Part shown: positions 12,357-12,484 of the stretch, piece by piece | Position numbering within the stretch: position 1 is the stretch's first letter | Layout: the number at the start of each line of letters is the position of its first letter | Assembly: GCA_002422225.1 (NCBI GenBank) | Contig: DITX01000089.1 | Span: 13,739-26,222, forward strand | Origin: Gammaproteobacteria bacterium UBA6173 | GTDB taxonomy: Bacteria; Pseudomonadota; Gammaproteobacteria; Pseudomonadales; Pseudohongiellaceae | Length of the DNA: 12,484 nt | Reading direction: 5' to 3' | Notes under the pieces: generated by a model | Database searches by the model: none | The model's input: only the letters and a program-made list of their open reading frames with translations | What the model was told of the DNA's origin: nothing | Program-made: the position numbers and the translations under genes

Positions 12357-12484
12357 ATGATCAAACCACTCCGCCAGCTACTGTCTGGCTCTGCACTACT
12401 GACCGTCAGCATGACTGCGGCGCTGCTAACTGCGGCTCCTGCTGCTCTTGCACAGCAAACCATTGACATCACCGGCTGGGGAAC
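12357..12484 (+). CDS. Secreted or periplasmic protein, N-terminus only (runs off the window)
   Basis: 42 complete codons are visible. They form a clear Sec signal peptide: basic MIKPLRQ, a hydrophobic stretch rich in alanine and leucine (LLSGSALLTVSMTAALLTAA), and an ALA cleavage site before QQTIDITGWGN. The mature protein should begin at about residue 33 (QQTID). AGGGA seven bases before the ATG supports the start, which is also the first in-frame ATG. The mature part visible here (about ten residues) is too short to assign a family; I make no functional call. It lies directly downstream of the degraded IorB-like remnant, on the same strand. Confidence 0.75.
   Translation, partial: MIKPLRQLLSGSALLTVSMTAALLTAAPAALAQQTIDITGWG

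Noticed and set aside
1..12484. CRISPR arrays, tRNA or rRNA genes, insertion sequences, phage genes
   Set aside because: I saw no regularly spaced direct repeats, tRNA-like cloverleaf, rRNA blocks, transposase or integrase motifs. The CACCTCCT at 10448-10455 resembles the 16S 3' end only over eight bases.

Overview
The window looks like a chromosomal segment of a gammaproteobacterium. The order nrdR-ribD-ribE-ribB-ribH-nusB-thiL-pgpA with dxs nearby is the arrangement known from that class, and the proteins read as close relatives of the Escherichia coli and Pseudomonas versions. I cannot name a genus.

Positions 1-2131 (plus strand) hold the 3' end of dxs (isoprenoid precursor synthesis), then cobO (corrinoid adenosyltransferase) and a btuF-like periplasmic cobalamin-binding protein overlapping it. 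These last two form a vitamin B12 uptake and activation pair. Positions 2132-10137 (minus strand) are one long, tightly packed gene train, in transcription order glyA, nrdR, ribD, ribE, ribB(X), ribH, nusB, thiL, pgpA, ribA. It encodes every committed step of riboflavin synthesis except the phosphatase step: RibA opens GTP, RibD deaminates and reduces, RibB makes the four-carbon unit, RibH makes lumazine and RibE makes riboflavin. Housekeeping genes for one-carbon metabolism, dNTP control, transcription antitermination, thiamine diphosphate and phosphatidylglycerol are interleaved. RibB carries a C-terminal GTP-cyclohydrolase-II-like domain without the zinc cysteines, which explains the separate complete ribA at the far end. 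Five of the ten genes start with GTG or TTG, and no FMN riboswitch is apparent.

Positions 10138-10695 are a 558-base gap between divergent genes. It is rich in perfect inverted repeats and contains a tiny minus-strand reading frame with an ideal Shine-Dalgarno sequence. A TerB-domain gene follows at 10696-11139.

Positions 11187 to about 12210 are a gene graveyard. I read three eroded genes there: a membrane diguanylate cyclase whose catalytic core is deleted in frame, a beta-barrel (OmpA-type) fragment on the minus strand, and an isoquinoline-oxidoreductase/xanthine-dehydrogenase-type molybdopterin subunit (IorB-like) with a frameshift in an A run and an internal deletion. The window ends inside a new secreted-protein gene with its own candidate promoter.

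No wholly new system is evident. The least explained parts are the structured glyA upstream region, the possible ATT start of btuF, and the run of internally deleted genes.
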